A stretch of DNA of 64,000 nucleotides from Arundinibacter roseus (GTDB lineage: Bacteria > Bacteroidota > Bacteroidia > Cytophagales > Spirosomataceae), in NCBI RefSeq assembly GCF_004348825.1, contig NZ_SMJU01000009.1, positions 186,001-250,000 of the forward strand. Reading direction: 5' to 3'. Made by a program: the position numbers and the translations under genes. Below the pieces are notes generated by a model. The model ran no database searches. It was not told where the DNA came from and was given only the letters and a program-made list of their open reading frames with translations. The number at the start of each line of letters is the position of its first letter. The stretch's first letter is position 1. Positions 63,904 to 64,000 of the stretch are shown here, in pieces.

Positions 63904-64000
63904 ATGAAAAAAAATAATTTCTGTCTCTTTATCAGCGTCTTAGCTCTGTTAACATCGTGTAAGGAAACGTCCGTTGTACCTGATGGAAATCCACCCGATG
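63904..64000 (+). CDS. Partial gene: N-terminus of a lipoprotein
   Basis: The window ends inside a coding frame starting at ATG 63904. The first 32 residues read as a lipoprotein signal (MKKNNFCLFISVLALLTSC, lipobox LLTSC) and then a polar Pro-rich mature start. The rest lies outside, so the family cannot be told. Confidence 0.7.
   Translation, partial: MKKNNFCLFISVLALLTSCKETSVVPDGNPPD

Overview
The window is a 64 kb piece of a Bacteroidota chromosome. It most resembles a Cytophagales (Spirosomataceae/Cytophagaceae-type) bacterium. The evidence is a type IX secretion C-terminal domain, a TonB-dependent receptor paired with a DUF4249 lipoprotein, a fused SecDF, a DUF5522 protein, -7 boxes of the TAnnTTTG type with an upstream TTG, and a lack of clear Shine-Dalgarno sequences. 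I see no rRNA, tRNA, CRISPR array, insertion sequence or phage. Most of the window is core chromosome. Species-level placement is inference.

Layout. 0-6.4 kb: a large secreted YCF48/Ig-like T9SS protein, a GT2 glycosyltransferase, a DUF2520 dehydrogenase-like protein and an AGE-family epimerase. 6.4-11.4 kb: a KdsC-like phosphatase and the SbcD-SbcC nuclease pair. 11.35-15.5 kb: a Tat-type alpha/beta hydrolase split by an in-frame stop codon, a sodium:solute symporter, an animal-like myo-inositol oxygenase and a small basic lipoprotein. 15.8-22.3 kb: a transglutaminase-like protein, then the classic yceD-rpmF-plsX-fabH-efp-accB-accC block linking fatty-acid synthesis and translation. 22.4-31.6 kb: a NeuD-like acetyltransferase, an outer-membrane barrel, an M61 peptidase, a 5'-nucleotidase, a GH130 enzyme, a small secreted protein and a YncE/phosphoesterase fusion. 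31.8-41.2 kb: pdhB, a twin ABC ATPase, AGCS and APC amino-acid transporters and secDF. 41.3-47.5 kb: a small hypothetical protein, an algal-type vanadium haloperoxidase and a SWIM-SNF2 ATPase.

The most interesting accessory locus is at 47.5-53.8 kb. A stand-alone LytTR regulator is divergent from a four-gene run: ECF-like sigma factor, membrane protein with an anti-sigma-like N-terminus and a TPR-like C-terminus, cytoplasmic-looking subtilisin-type protease with a large unassigned N-terminal region, and exported TPR-CHAT (caspase-like) protease anchored by a C-terminal membrane helix. A sigma factor, a candidate membrane anti-sigma and two proteases from different clans together suggest a protease-gated transcriptional switch. 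Conceptually this recalls the TPR-CHAT/sigma connection of type III-E CRISPR (Craspase), but no CRISPR parts are present.

54-64 kb is again mostly core: nadC, a helix-hairpin-helix/barrel protein, DUF4249 plus TonB receptor, rpmB, DUF5522, rocD, a metallopeptidase-MORN protein and the start of a lipoprotein gene. Many convergent or downstream intervals hold strong intrinsic-terminator hairpins, listed individually.
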